Below are positions 18,098 to 25,900 of a stretch of DNA of 64,000 bases, one piece after another; positions within the stretch are counted from its first letter, which is position 1, and each line of letters starts with the position of its first letter. The stretch covers positions 1-64,000 of the forward strand of contig RECU01000011.1 of the NCBI GenBank assembly GCA_007693855.1. The letters are read 5' to 3'. Origin of the DNA: Gammaproteobacteria bacterium. Its GTDB lineage: Bacteria > Pseudomonadota > Gammaproteobacteria > Steroidobacterales > PWYM01. The notes beneath the pieces are model-generated. The model did no database searches and was not told the origin of the DNA. It was given only the letters and a program-made list of their open reading frames with translations. Both the position numbers and the translations under genes were made by a program.

Positions 18098-18143
18098 CCC
18101 CGGCGCCTTCCCCGTCAGTCTGTGGTCGGGGTCGGCGCCGGGG
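18098..18143. terminator. Bidirectional hairpin between convergent genes
   Basis: CCCCGGCGCC (18098-18107) pairs with GGCGCCGGGG (18134-18143), and an inner CCCCG (18110-18114) pairs with CGGGG (18127-18131), giving a long stem with one 2x2 internal loop. It sits between the stops of the OmpA-like gene (+) and the DUF1295 gene (-). T-runs are weak on both sides, so it may block convergent transcription rather than act as a classic terminator. Confidence 0.55.
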
Positions 18144-18151
18144 TCTTGCAG

Positions 18152-18946
18152 TCAGTCCTTGCGTGGCGGCATCGGGATGAAGGCCGAAGTGCGGCGCACG
18201 TAGTCGCGGTACTTCGGCTTGGTGTCGGTCAGCGAGCGCTCGAGCAGCGAGACGCCAGACACCCGCAACAGGAAGTAGGTCATCAGCACCGGACCGATGA
18301 AGGTCCACCAGGCCGTACCGGTCTCCAGGGCCACCAACCAGATCCCCCACCACAGGCAGGCATTGCCGAAGTAATTGGGGTGGCGGGTGTAGCGCCACAG
18401 GCCACGGTCCATGACCTCGCCGCGATTGGCCGGGTCCGCCTTGAAGCGGCGCAGCTGTTCATCCCCGATGGCCTCGAAGCCGAACCCGATCAGCCAGACC
18501 AGCGTACCGACGATCGCCAGCGCGCCCAGCGCCTGCGGCGTGGCCACCGCATGGCCGACCTGCACGGGCAGCGAGACGATCCACATCACCACGCCTTGCA
18601 GCACGAAGACGATCAGCAGGCTGGAGATGGCGAAGTTGCCGCCACGGTCGTCGACGCGCTTGCGGATCGCCGCATAGCGCGCATCCTCTCCATGGCCGAC
18701 GTTGCGCACCGCGAGATACAGGCCCAGCCGCAGGCCCCAGAGCGACACCAGCAGCGTCAGCAGCCACTGGCGCGGCGGGTGGCCGTCGGCCAGCCAGAGG
18801 CAGACCAGGGCGATGACCACGAAGCCTGGCCCCCAGAAGATGTCGACGATGCTGACGTTTTTCAGCGGCAGGCTGAGCAGCCATAGCGCGAACATGCAGG
18901 CGAGGGTGACGCCCAGCGTGACGGGTAGCAGTGAGGACAACTCCAT
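18152..18946 (-). CDS. DUF1295 membrane protein, steroid 5-alpha-reductase-like
   Basis: The start at 18946 has GGAG six bases upstream and yields 264 residues with six or so membrane helices. The C-terminal segment DRGLWRYTRHPNYFGNACLWWG is the family hallmark shared with steroid 5-alpha reductases and isoprenylcysteine methyltransferases, where it binds the cofactor. An earlier NVSIVDIFWGPGF stretch is also typical of DUF1295. These proteins are thought to reduce or modify lipid-like substrates using NADPH; the substrate here is unknown. It is convergent with the OmpA-like gene. Confidence 0.88.
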   Translation of the reverse strand: MELSSLLPVTLGVTLACMFALWLLSLPLKNVSIVDIFWGPGFVVIALVCLWLADGHPPRQWLLTLLVSLWGLRLGLYLAVRNVGHGEDARYAAIRKRVDDRGGNFAISSLLIVFVLQGVVMWIVSLPVQVGHAVATPQALGALAIVGTLVWLIGFGFEAIGDEQLRRFKADPANRGEVMDRGLWRYTRHPNYFGNACLWWGIWLVALETGTAWWTFIGPVLMTYFLLRVSGVSLLERSLTDTKPKYRDYVRRTSAFIPMPPRKD

Positions 18947-19179
18947 GGGGGACTCCGGTTGGCATTCAGGGGAATGACAACAGGTACGGCGGCGAGGTGC
19001 AATCGGCTTCGGGACAGCGCGAACGTCGCCAGCCTCAGGATCGAGCAGGGGCGACCGGTGGGCACTGGGCACGTGCTACCCTGATCAAGGCCTCGCTTGC
19101 GCTTCGGCCAGCCGACGATCGGCTTGGCATGGGTCGCGCGGTGCCACATCACACCCTTTCATTCACGAGGAGACCATCC

Positions 19180-20097
19180 ATGGGCCTTCAAACCATCACC
19201 GCGCCGCTAGGCGCCCTGGCCGCTGCTGGCCTGCTGGCTGGCAGTCTGGTCTCGGCGCCGCTGGCCGCCGAGGCGCGGATCGACCTGGCCACCCCGGAAG
19301 GGGCGATCGCGGCCATGCGCAAGATCAACTGTTCCCTGAACGACGCTGAACCTGTGACGTTTTTCTGGAACGGTTACATGTTCTCCCGGGTGCAGGGCGA
19401 GCCTGACCGACGGCTGTTTTACGTCGAGGGCATGAACATCCGCCAGTGTGTCACCATTGAGGACGAGGTGCGTGGCACGGGTTATCGCATGGTCAGTCGG
19501 GAGATCCTGCTGTACATGGATCCCGAGACCCGTGAAGTGCTGGACGAGTGGGAAAACCCCTGGACCGGCGAGACCGTCGAGGTGCTGCACATCGACAACG
19601 ATCCGGTGAACATGCGCCCGTCCTTCCCCTATGACGAGAATGGTGAACCGGTGGCGCGCTTCCGCGGCGAGGTGGTGGGCGATCACTGGTGGCTGACCAC
19701 CACGGTGCCGCTGTTCTACAACAACCCGTTGGGCGGGGAGTACCAGCAGTACGTCGGCAACATCTATCACGCCACCGAGATGTTCAATTTCATGGGCAGC
19801 GTCGAGGAGCTGACAGACGCCAGTGCACCGGTCAGCTATCCACACGTCGGCTGGGTGCGTGTATCCGACTGGCTGCCGTGGATGAAGATGCGCGGGCGGG
19901 TCGGCATGCCGTACTTCCATACCGCAGGGCGCAAGCTCGAGCGCTTCGAGGATCTGTCGGAGACCCTGCTCGAGGCCATCGAGACGCGCTTCCCGCAGTA
20001 TGTCGAGCCCCCGCCGGTCGATGATGCGCGGCCCAACGAGACCAGCTGGACGTACTTCCAGAAGCTGATCGACGCCCGTCGCGCCGAGCAGCCGTAA
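19180..20097 (+). CDS. DUF1838 family protein, Sec-exported
   Basis: The start at 19180 follows CGAGGAGACC and gives 305 residues with a Sec signal ending near LAAEA. The mature protein has the DUF1838 pattern: AAMRKINCSLND, a central Trp-rich strand GDHWWLTTTVPLF, a YPHVGWVRVSDWLPWMKM segment and a C-terminal NETSWTYFQKLI. It is a diverged paralogue of the Tat-exported protein at 14332-15228. It is convergent with a TonB-dependent receptor gene 64 bases away, a neighbourhood that suggests processing of a ligand taken up across the outer membrane. No catalytic residues are known for the family. Confidence 0.85.
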   Translation: MGLQTITAPLGALAAAGLLAGSLVSAPLAAEARIDLATPEGAIAAMRKINCSLNDAEPVTFFWNGYMFSRVQGEPDRRLFYVEGMNIRQCVTIEDEVRGTGYRMVSREILLYMDPETREVLDEWENPWTGETVEVLHIDNDPVNMRPSFPYDENGEPVARFRGEVVGDHWWLTTTVPLFYNNPLGGEYQQYVGNIYHATEMFNFMGSVEELTDASAPVSYPHVGWVRVSDWLPWMKMRGRVGMPYFHTAGRKLERFEDLSETLLEAIETRFPQYVEPPPVDDARPNETSWTYFQKLIDARRAEQP

Positions 20098-20105
20098 GCC
20101 AGCAC

Positions 20106-20140
20106 AAAAAAATGAGGGCGGCCCGATCGGGGCCGCCCTC
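20106..20140 (-). terminator. Strong intrinsic terminator of the TonB-dependent receptor gene
   Basis: On the minus strand a perfect 11-bp GC-rich stem (GAGGGCGGCCC type, arms 20114-20124 and 20130-20140) with a 5-base loop is followed by one A and seven Ts. It lies 22 bases past the receptor stop codon. The stem could also slow plus-strand transcripts, but the T-run serves only the minus strand. Confidence 0.9.
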
Positions 20141-20161
20141 CGGTGCTGCGACAGCTTCGCC

Positions 20162-22600
20162 TCAGAAGTTGATGCGCAGCGTTCCCCCCCAGGTACGCGG
20201 TTCGGCCAGGAACGAGTTGAACGTCTGGGTGCCTGTCGCGACACTGCCCTGCAGCGGCGCGTTGAACGCCACCTGCTGGTACTCCTTGTCGAACAGGTTG
20301 CGGCCCCAGAGCTCGAACTGCCAGCGGTTGTCCGGCGTGCTCACGCCCACCCGCGCGTTCCAGACCGTGAACCCGCCCTGCTCCTTCTGGGGCAGCAGAT
20401 CCGAGCCTGAGTTCACGCTGCTGGTGTAGCGCATGTCGACATGCAGCAAACCGTTGAGGTTGCCGGTCAGAGGCCGTTCCATGGTGGCCGCAAGATTCGT
20501 GCTCCACAGTGGCGCGTTGGTCAGCCGCTGGCCGGCCAGCGGGACCGGGCTGCCCGGCGGGCTGGTGATGCTCCCGCCGTAGCGTGCGTCGCTGTAGGTC
20601 ACCCCGCCCATAAGCGTCAGCTCGTCGCTGACGAAGGCCATGAAGTCGGCCTCGATGCCCTTGGTGGTGGCCTTGTCGACATTGCTGACGATGAAGTTGA
20701 TGCCAGTGAAGGTGTTCAGCTGGAAGTCGTTGAACTCGCTGTAGAACGCGGCGAGGTTCAGGTTGATCAGGTTGTCAAACAGCTGGCTCTTCAGGCCGGC
20801 CTCGAAGGCATCGACGGTCTCGGCACCGAACTCCAGGTCGCTGGTGGTCGGCTGCGTTGGCGGCGCGAGTCCCAGCAGCCCAGGAATCGGGTTGGCCAGG
20901 CCGGCGCGGTCGAGGTTGTAGCCGCCCGCCTTGTAACCCCGGCCGAAGGACAGATAGCCGTTCATGTTGTCGGTCAGGGCGTAGGCCAGGTTGATGGTGC
21001 CGGTCCACTCCTTGTCGGTGCGCTGGCCACGGTAGACGCCATCGACCAGCGGGTTGAAGAACGGCAGACAGATGAGCCCCAGGCCCTGCTGCAGGCTCGC
21101 CACCGGCAGGACGCCTACCAGGTTGGGCGCGTTCTGCAGGGCGGCGAAGCAGGCGTTGTTGCGCGAGATCAGGGAAGAGAAGAACTTCTTCTTCTCTTCG
21201 GTGTAGCGCACGCCTACGGTCACATCCATGCGATCGGTCAGGCGCGCCGTGTTGTGGGTGAACAGCGCCCAGCTCTCGGCATCCTGGCGGAAGTTGTCGG
21301 CCTGGCCGCCGTCGCCGTCGGCGAAGTTGCCGCCCAGTGGAATTCCGGTGAACAGTGGCAGCACGGCAGGATTACCGGTGAGTACCCCGCCGAGCAGTCC
21401 GTCCGCGTACAGCTCCCAGTCGCTGCCGACGCGGATGGCGTCGGTCAGGCGCAGGTTCTCATCAGCGAAGAAGCCGCCGATCATCCAGTCGATCCGATCG
21501 GTGGAGCCGGCGATGCGCAGCTCCTGGGTAAAGGTCTCGAAGCGCTGCAGATAGCCGTCGCCCGGCGGACGATAGAGGATGTCGGCGTCGGTGTAGTCGA
21601 TGTCCTGTGAGCGGTCCAGCCGCCAGACCCGATGAGCCGTGATGGAGGTGACCGAGAAGTTGTCGAAATCCCAGTTCAGCTCGCCGGACAGGCCCCATTC
21701 CTCGACATCCTGCTGGAAGCCGCGCTCGGGGTTGATCGAGCCCAGACGCGCGTACGGGTCGGGCGGGGAGACGACGTTACCGCCAAGGCCCTGGATCAGG
21801 AAGCGTGTGGGGCCTTCGACCAGGGTTACCGCGGCGCAGCAGGTCTCTTTCCGGTCAGCCCAGTCGGCGATCACGCGGGCGCTGAAGTTATCGGTGGGCT
21901 CGAAGCGCAACTGACCGCGCAGCAATACGCGATCACGGTCGTTGTAGTCGTCACCGGTCACGAGATCGCGGATGAAGCCGTCACGCTGCATGAAATTGCC
22001 GTCGATACGGAACGCGAGCTGGTCTTCGATCAGCGGTGCGGTGATCCCCGCGCCAGCGCGGGCGAAGCCGTAATTGCCGCCGCTCAGGTTGACGTAGCCA
22101 CTGGTCTCGAACTCCGGCTGCTTGGTGATCACGTTGATCAGGCCTGCCGAGGCGTTCTTGCCGAACAGGGTGCCCTGTGGGCCGCGCAGCACTTCAATCC
22201 GCTCGATCTGCCCGAGGTCGGTGAGCGCGACACTGTTGCGGTTGCGATACACGCCGTCGATGAACACGGCGACCGAGGATTCCAGGCCGGCATTGTCGCC
22301 GGTGGTGCCGATGCCGCGGATACGCGCCACGGCGCCGGCAGCCTCGCCCGCGGAGCTCGTGAGCATCAGGCTTGGCGACAAGGCCATCAGGTCGCGGATG
22401 TCGGCGACGCCTGCGCGCTCGAGCTGGGTGGCGCTGAACGCCGACACGGCGATCGGCACTTCCTGCAGGGTCTGCTCGCGCTTCTGCGCGGTGACGATGA
22501 TTTCCTCGACGATACGCTCACCCTGCGCCATGGCGGCGGGGGTGGCGAGGACCGCAGCAACGGCGGCGGCGACACTCAGCTGACGAGTGTTTGGGTTCAC
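20162..22600 (-). CDS. TonB-dependent outer-membrane receptor
   Basis: The 812-residue protein has a signal peptide ending AAMAQ, a TonB box region (EEIIVTAQKREQTLQEVPIA), a plug domain with IRGIGTTG and RIEVLRGPQGTLFGKNASAGLINVIT, and a long beta-barrel ending in Phe. The plug sequence is of the broad proteobacterial type common in sphingomonads and marine gammaproteobacteria, so the ligand need not be a siderophore. The DUF1838 gene is convergent next door. A pair of GATTCGAACC inverted repeats lies in its upstream region. TonB itself is not encoded nearby, and the TonB-like protein at 62799 belongs to another operon. Confidence 0.93.
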   Translation of the reverse strand: MNPNTRQLSVAAAVAAVLATPAAMAQGERIVEEIIVTAQKREQTLQEVPIAVSAFSATQLERAGVADIRDLMALSPSLMLTSSAGEAAGAVARIRGIGTTGDNAGLESSVAVFIDGVYRNRNSVALTDLGQIERIEVLRGPQGTLFGKNASAGLINVITKQPEFETSGYVNLSGGNYGFARAGAGITAPLIEDQLAFRIDGNFMQRDGFIRDLVTGDDYNDRDRVLLRGQLRFEPTDNFSARVIADWADRKETCCAAVTLVEGPTRFLIQGLGGNVVSPPDPYARLGSINPERGFQQDVEEWGLSGELNWDFDNFSVTSITAHRVWRLDRSQDIDYTDADILYRPPGDGYLQRFETFTQELRIAGSTDRIDWMIGGFFADENLRLTDAIRVGSDWELYADGLLGGVLTGNPAVLPLFTGIPLGGNFADGDGGQADNFRQDAESWALFTHNTARLTDRMDVTVGVRYTEEKKKFFSSLISRNNACFAALQNAPNLVGVLPVASLQQGLGLICLPFFNPLVDGVYRGQRTDKEWTGTINLAYALTDNMNGYLSFGRGYKAGGYNLDRAGLANPIPGLLGLAPPTQPTTSDLEFGAETVDAFEAGLKSQLFDNLINLNLAAFYSEFNDFQLNTFTGINFIVSNVDKATTKGIEADFMAFVSDELTLMGGVTYSDARYGGSITSPPGSPVPLAGQRLTNAPLWSTNLAATMERPLTGNLNGLLHVDMRYTSSVNSGSDLLPQKEQGGFTVWNARVGVSTPDNRWQFELWGRNLFDKEYQQVAFNAPLQGSVATGTQTFNSFLAEPRTWGGTLRINF

Positions 22601-22613
22601 GGCGTGCTCTCCC

Positions 22614-22718
22614 GATTCGAACCACGTTCATCCCGAAGTGTCGCAGTATTGCAACGACTACGGGTCCAGTCGCCGCACGTTACCTCACTGCGACGAAACT
22701 GGCAATCGGGTTCGAATC
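22614..22718. promoter_or_regulatory. Two inverted copies of GATTCGAACC upstream of the receptor gene
   Basis: GATTCGAACC at 22614-22623 and its exact reverse complement at 22709-22718 flank the upstream region of the TonB-dependent receptor gene; each contains a TTCGAA palindrome. They may be regulator sites. The T-loop-like look of GGTTCGAATC is not supported by pairing arms, so no tRNA is called. Confidence 0.35.
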
Positions 22719-22813
22719 AGACGTAACTACGCTGCGCCGCAACAATTTTTCTGTGGCAACGTGGATCGGAGGGGTGCCTCTCGGGACAGGTTTGCCGCTG
22801 TGGCGCTCCCGCC

Positions 22814-24586
22814 TCAGGCGCGCACGTAACTGCCCGGGGCATCTTCGATGACTTTCATGCCACCTGAGCCTGGCTGGCGTGCAGGCACCCGCTCACCAAG
22901 TTGCGGGGCCGCCCAGGCGTGCCAGTCCGGCCACCAGGAGCCAGGCTGTTCGACACTGCCTGACAGCCACTCGTCGAGATCGCTGGGCGCGGACTCGTTG
23001 ATCCAGTGACAGTATTTCTCCGCGGCCGGCGGGTTGATCACCCCGGCAATGTGGCCCGAGCCGGCAAGCACGAACCGGACGGGGCCACTGTAGAGCTTGG
23101 TCGCCTTGAACACCGAGGTGAAGGGCGCGATGTGGTCCTCCCGGCTGGCCTGCAGATAGATCGGGATCTCGACCCGCCCGAGGTCTACCGGCGTGCCGTT
23201 CAGCGTGATGCCGCCGGGCTGGGCCAGGCGGTTGTGGCCGTACATCTCGCGCAGGTAGAACATGTGCAGCGCCCGGGGCATGCGGGTGCTGTCGGCGTTC
23301 CAGTAGAGCAGGTCGAACGGGTAGGGCGCCTTGCCCATCAGGTAATTGTTGATCACGAACGTCCAGATGAGGTCGTTGGCCCGGAGCATGTTGAACGTCG
23401 TGCTCATGGCCGAGCCCTCGAGGAAGCCCTGCTCCGACATCATGGTGTCGAGGCTGGCGAGCTGTTTCTCGTCGATGAAGACCTCGAGGTCGCCGGGCTC
23501 CGAGAAGTCCACCTGGGCGGCGAAGAAGGTGGCGAGCTTGACACGTTTGTCTTCGGCGGCGGCCATGTGGGCGAGACCGGATGCGAGCAGGGTGCCACCG
23601 ATGCAGTAGCCGATCGCATGCACCTGGTCATGGCCCGCCGCTTTCAGCGTGGCATCGATAGCCGCGGAGATGCCCTCATTGTAGTAATCCTCCCAGGTTT
23701 TCTCGGCCAGGCGCGCGTCCGGATTGACCCAGGAGACGACGAATACGCTGTGGCCCTGGTCGAGTGCCCAGCGAATGAAGGAGTTCTGTGGCTTGAGATC
23801 GAGGATGTAGTACTTGTTGATCCACGGCGGGAAGATCAGCAGCGGCACCTGGTACTGGGTCTCGGTGCTGGGCTCGAACTGCAGCAGCTGGAAGACGTCG
23901 TTCTGGAAGACGACCTTGCCGGGCGCCGTAGCCACGTTCCGGCCGACCTCGAAGGCACTCTTGTCGGTCATGCTGATGTTCAGCCGGCCGGTCTTCTCGT
24001 CGAGATCGTTCAGCAGGTTGCGCAGACCGCGCACCAGGTTGGCCCCGCGGCTCTCGAGGGTTTCGCGCAACACTTCGGGGTTGGTCAGCAGGGAGTTGGT
24101 CGGTGACATCGCATCGAGATACTGGCGGGTGTAGAACCGCACTTTCTTGCGGTGTGCCTCGTCCAGGCCCTCGGTGCGCTCGACCTGGTCCTGCACCCAA
24201 CGGCAGGTGAGCAGATACGACTGCTTGAGGTAATCGAACGCCGGGTTCTCGCTCCAGTCGCTGTGGCGGAAGCGCCGATCGCCCGGCTCGGGACGGATCA
24301 CCGGCTCTGCGGGCAGGCCCATCGATCGCTGCAGACCGTACTGCCACAGCCGCGTGTAGTCCTGTGCGAGCTGGACCTGGGAGAGGTAGAGCTGCATCGG
24401 GCTGGCGTTCAGCGCCTGGCCGAGCTCGGCGAACGCCTCACCGATGTTCAGTGGATCCAGGGCCTCCGGCGATACGGCTTTCATCAAGCCCTGGACGAAC
24501 TCGTGCTGCTGCGCAGGCATGCGCAGGAACAGTTCGCCGAGCTCGATCGGGCCCAGCTTGTCTTGATCTTTGTTCTGTTCGCTCAT
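22814..24586 (-). CDS. phaC: Class I poly(R)-hydroxyalkanoate synthase
   Basis: The 590-residue enzyme polymerises 3-hydroxyacyl-CoA into PHA on granule surfaces. The alpha/beta-hydrolase core carries the lipase-like box AIGYCIGGT with catalytic Cys near 328, the Asp of SREDHIAPF and the His of SGHIAGVINPP. The N-terminal ~200 residues, including FDYLKQSYLLTCRWV, are the conserved PhaC N-domain. Length matches class I synthases, and no phaE is present. The start at 24586 (MSEQNK) is chosen over a longer frame because it removes a non-conserved leader. The MaoC hydratase gene is divergent 110 bases away and the phasin gene follows it, forming a PHA group without phaA or phaB here. Confidence 0.95.
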   Translation of the reverse strand: MSEQNKDQDKLGPIELGELFLRMPAQQHEFVQGLMKAVSPEALDPLNIGEAFAELGQALNASPMQLYLSQVQLAQDYTRLWQYGLQRSMGLPAEPVIRPEPGDRRFRHSDWSENPAFDYLKQSYLLTCRWVQDQVERTEGLDEAHRKKVRFYTRQYLDAMSPTNSLLTNPEVLRETLESRGANLVRGLRNLLNDLDEKTGRLNISMTDKSAFEVGRNVATAPGKVVFQNDVFQLLQFEPSTETQYQVPLLIFPPWINKYYILDLKPQNSFIRWALDQGHSVFVVSWVNPDARLAEKTWEDYYNEGISAAIDATLKAAGHDQVHAIGYCIGGTLLASGLAHMAAAEDKRVKLATFFAAQVDFSEPGDLEVFIDEKQLASLDTMMSEQGFLEGSAMSTTFNMLRANDLIWTFVINNYLMGKAPYPFDLLYWNADSTRMPRALHMFYLREMYGHNRLAQPGGITLNGTPVDLGRVEIPIYLQASREDHIAPFTSVFKATKLYSGPVRFVLAGSGHIAGVINPPAAEKYCHWINESAPSDLDEWLSGSVEQPGSWWPDWHAWAAPQLGERVPARQPGSGGMKVIEDAPGSYVRA

Positions 24587-24696
24587 TGGTCTACCCCAAG
24601 ACTGATGCGTCGCTGGCGGCCAGGCTGCATGCTGGCCAAGCCCTGGCGACTCTTCCATACTAACCGGCTTTCATCCATCCGACAGGAGCGCGTTCC

Positions 24697-25164
24697 ATGA
24701 GCCAGCATGACCTGCTTGCCGATCTTCAGGCCCGCGTGGGCCAGACGCTGATGACCAGCGACTGGCTCGAGATCGACCAGGCCCGCGTCAACGCCTTTGC
24801 CGAGGCCACCGGGGATTTCCAGTGGATCCACGTCGACGCCGAGCGGGCCCGACGCGAATCTCCCTATGGGGCCCCGATCGCCCATGGCTATCTCACGCTC
24901 TCTCTCTACCCGTTCCTGCGCAACCTCGTGAACGAGGACAACCCGGCCTATCCGGGGGTCCGGAACATCATCAACTACGGTCTCAACAAGCTGCGGTTTC
25001 CAAACGCCGTGCGGGTCGGCGACCGCGTTCGCGGACATTTCAAGCTTGCCGAGGTCAACGAGATCACCGGTGGTCTGCAGGTGGTGGAACTCTTCACCGC
25101 CGAGGTCGAAGGTCAGGAGAAACCGGCCTGCATCGCCGAGGGGATCTTCCGTCTGTATTTCTAG
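24697..25164 (+). CDS. MaoC-family (R)-specific enoyl-CoA hydratase-like protein
   Basis: The 155-residue hot-dog protein carries the hydratase motif AEATGDFQWIHVD with catalytic Asp40 and His45, followed by SPYGAPIAHGYLTLSLYPF, which forms the active-site roof. Proteins of this type hydrate enoyl-CoA to (R)-3-hydroxyacyl-CoA, feeding PHA synthase from fatty-acid oxidation. Position between phaC and the phasin gene supports that role. The sequence resembles the NodN-like branch rather than short PhaJ, so the exact substrate is open. A PhaR-like motif lies just after its stop. Confidence 0.88.
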   Translation: MSQHDLLADLQARVGQTLMTSDWLEIDQARVNAFAEATGDFQWIHVDAERARRESPYGAPIAHGYLTLSLYPFLRNLVNEDNPAYPGVRNIINYGLNKLRFPNAVRVGDRVRGHFKLAEVNEITGGLQVVELFTAEVEGQEKPACIAEGIFRLYF

Positions 25165-25170
25165 CATTAT

Positions 25171-25179
25171 TGCATCGCA
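25171..25179. promoter_or_regulatory. TGCN3GCA motif, candidate PHA-regulator site
   Basis: TGCATCGCA lies 7 bases after the MaoC stop codon and about 120 bases upstream of a matching motif in the phasin promoter. TGC-N3-GCA is the core recognised by PhaR-type repressors. The distance would suit a looped or auxiliary operator. Confidence 0.45.
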
Positions 25180-25290
25180 GCAGAAAAAGGAACAGCCTCC
25201 GGGGAAATGTTCGTACAGGAGAGCTGGTTTCGCTGCATGTCATTGAGTTGTCATGATCCCGTGGCCTGATCTGCGTGGCGGAGCGGTATA

Positions 25291-25326
25291 TTGCATTGCA
25301 CAAAAAAGCTGTTATACTGCACCGCA
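25291..25326 (+). promoter_or_regulatory. Phasin promoter overlapped by two PhaR-like operators
   Basis: TTGCAT (25291-25296) and TATACT (25313-25318), spaced by 16 bases, look like a sigma-70 promoter. TGCATTGCA (25292-25300) covers the -35 element and TGCACCGCA (25318-25326) begins at the end of the -10 element, with centres 26 bases apart. Both fit TGC-N3-GCA. A repressor bound here would block polymerase, and PhaR is known to leave such sites when it binds PHA granules. Confidence 0.72.
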
Positions 25327-25369
25327 ACATAAGCGCAAACCCCTGCCCCAAGACCACGGAGATTCGATC

Positions 25370-25747
25370 ATGACCAACGTTCAGAGCATTCAGACTTTCG
25401 TCGACGCCGCCCAGGAGGCCATGGCGCCGATGAGCAAGTACAACGATTTCGCCGCCAAGGCCATGGAGCGCGTACTGCGCAAGCAGTGGGAAGTGGCCGG
25501 CGCCTGCTTCGAACTCGGCATCGAGGAGCTGCACGCCATCGCCAAGATGAAGGACGTGCAGGGCACGATGAGCACCCAGCAGGACATCATCGCGCGCATG
25601 ACCGACACCCTGACCCGCGGCTCGACCGAACTGATGGAGATTGTCCGCGAGAACCAGGCCGAGGCGATCGACCTGTTCACCAAGCAGGCCCAGGAGGCCG
25701 GTGACAAGGTGAGCAAGGCCACCAAGGCGGCCCAGAAGGCAGCCTGA
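25370..25747 (+). CDS. phaP: Phasin family granule-associated protein
   Basis: The 125-residue protein is almost entirely amphipathic helix, as phasins are, with features such as YNDFAAKAMERVLRKQWEVAG and a C-terminal Ala/Lys-rich tail (SKATKAAQKAA). It coats PHA granules and limits their size. GGAG upstream sets the start at 25370; the longer open frame reads through the promoter and is not used. Regulation is suggested by TGCN3GCA sites on its promoter, and a strong terminator follows, so it is transcribed alone. Confidence 0.9.
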   Translation: MTNVQSIQTFVDAAQEAMAPMSKYNDFAAKAMERVLRKQWEVAGACFELGIEELHAIAKMKDVQGTMSTQQDIIARMTDTLTRGSTELMEIVRENQAEAIDLFTKQAQEAGDKVSKATKAAQKAA

Positions 25748-25773
25748 CCCTCATCTCCAGAGGGGTTGATGCA

Positions 25774-25805
25774 GGCGGCGGCCAGGGATGGCCGTCGCCT
25801 TTTTT
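25774..25805 (+). terminator. Intrinsic terminator of the phasin gene
   Basis: A 10-bp stem (arms 25774-25783 and 25790-25799, one G-U pair) with a 6-base loop is followed by six Ts. It sits 26 bases past the phasin stop codon. Confidence 0.92.
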
Positions 25806-25900
25806 GTGCGCGCGAGAATGTACCTGACGGTTGTTGGTCCTGCCCGGGCGGTGTGACTGCACTAGAATACGTCGCAGACGCCATCACCAGGAGGACATCG

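Noticed and set aside
22700-22740. GGTTCGAATC looked like a tRNA T-loop
   Set aside because: Flanking 5-base arms do not pair and no acceptor, D or anticodon arms are found.
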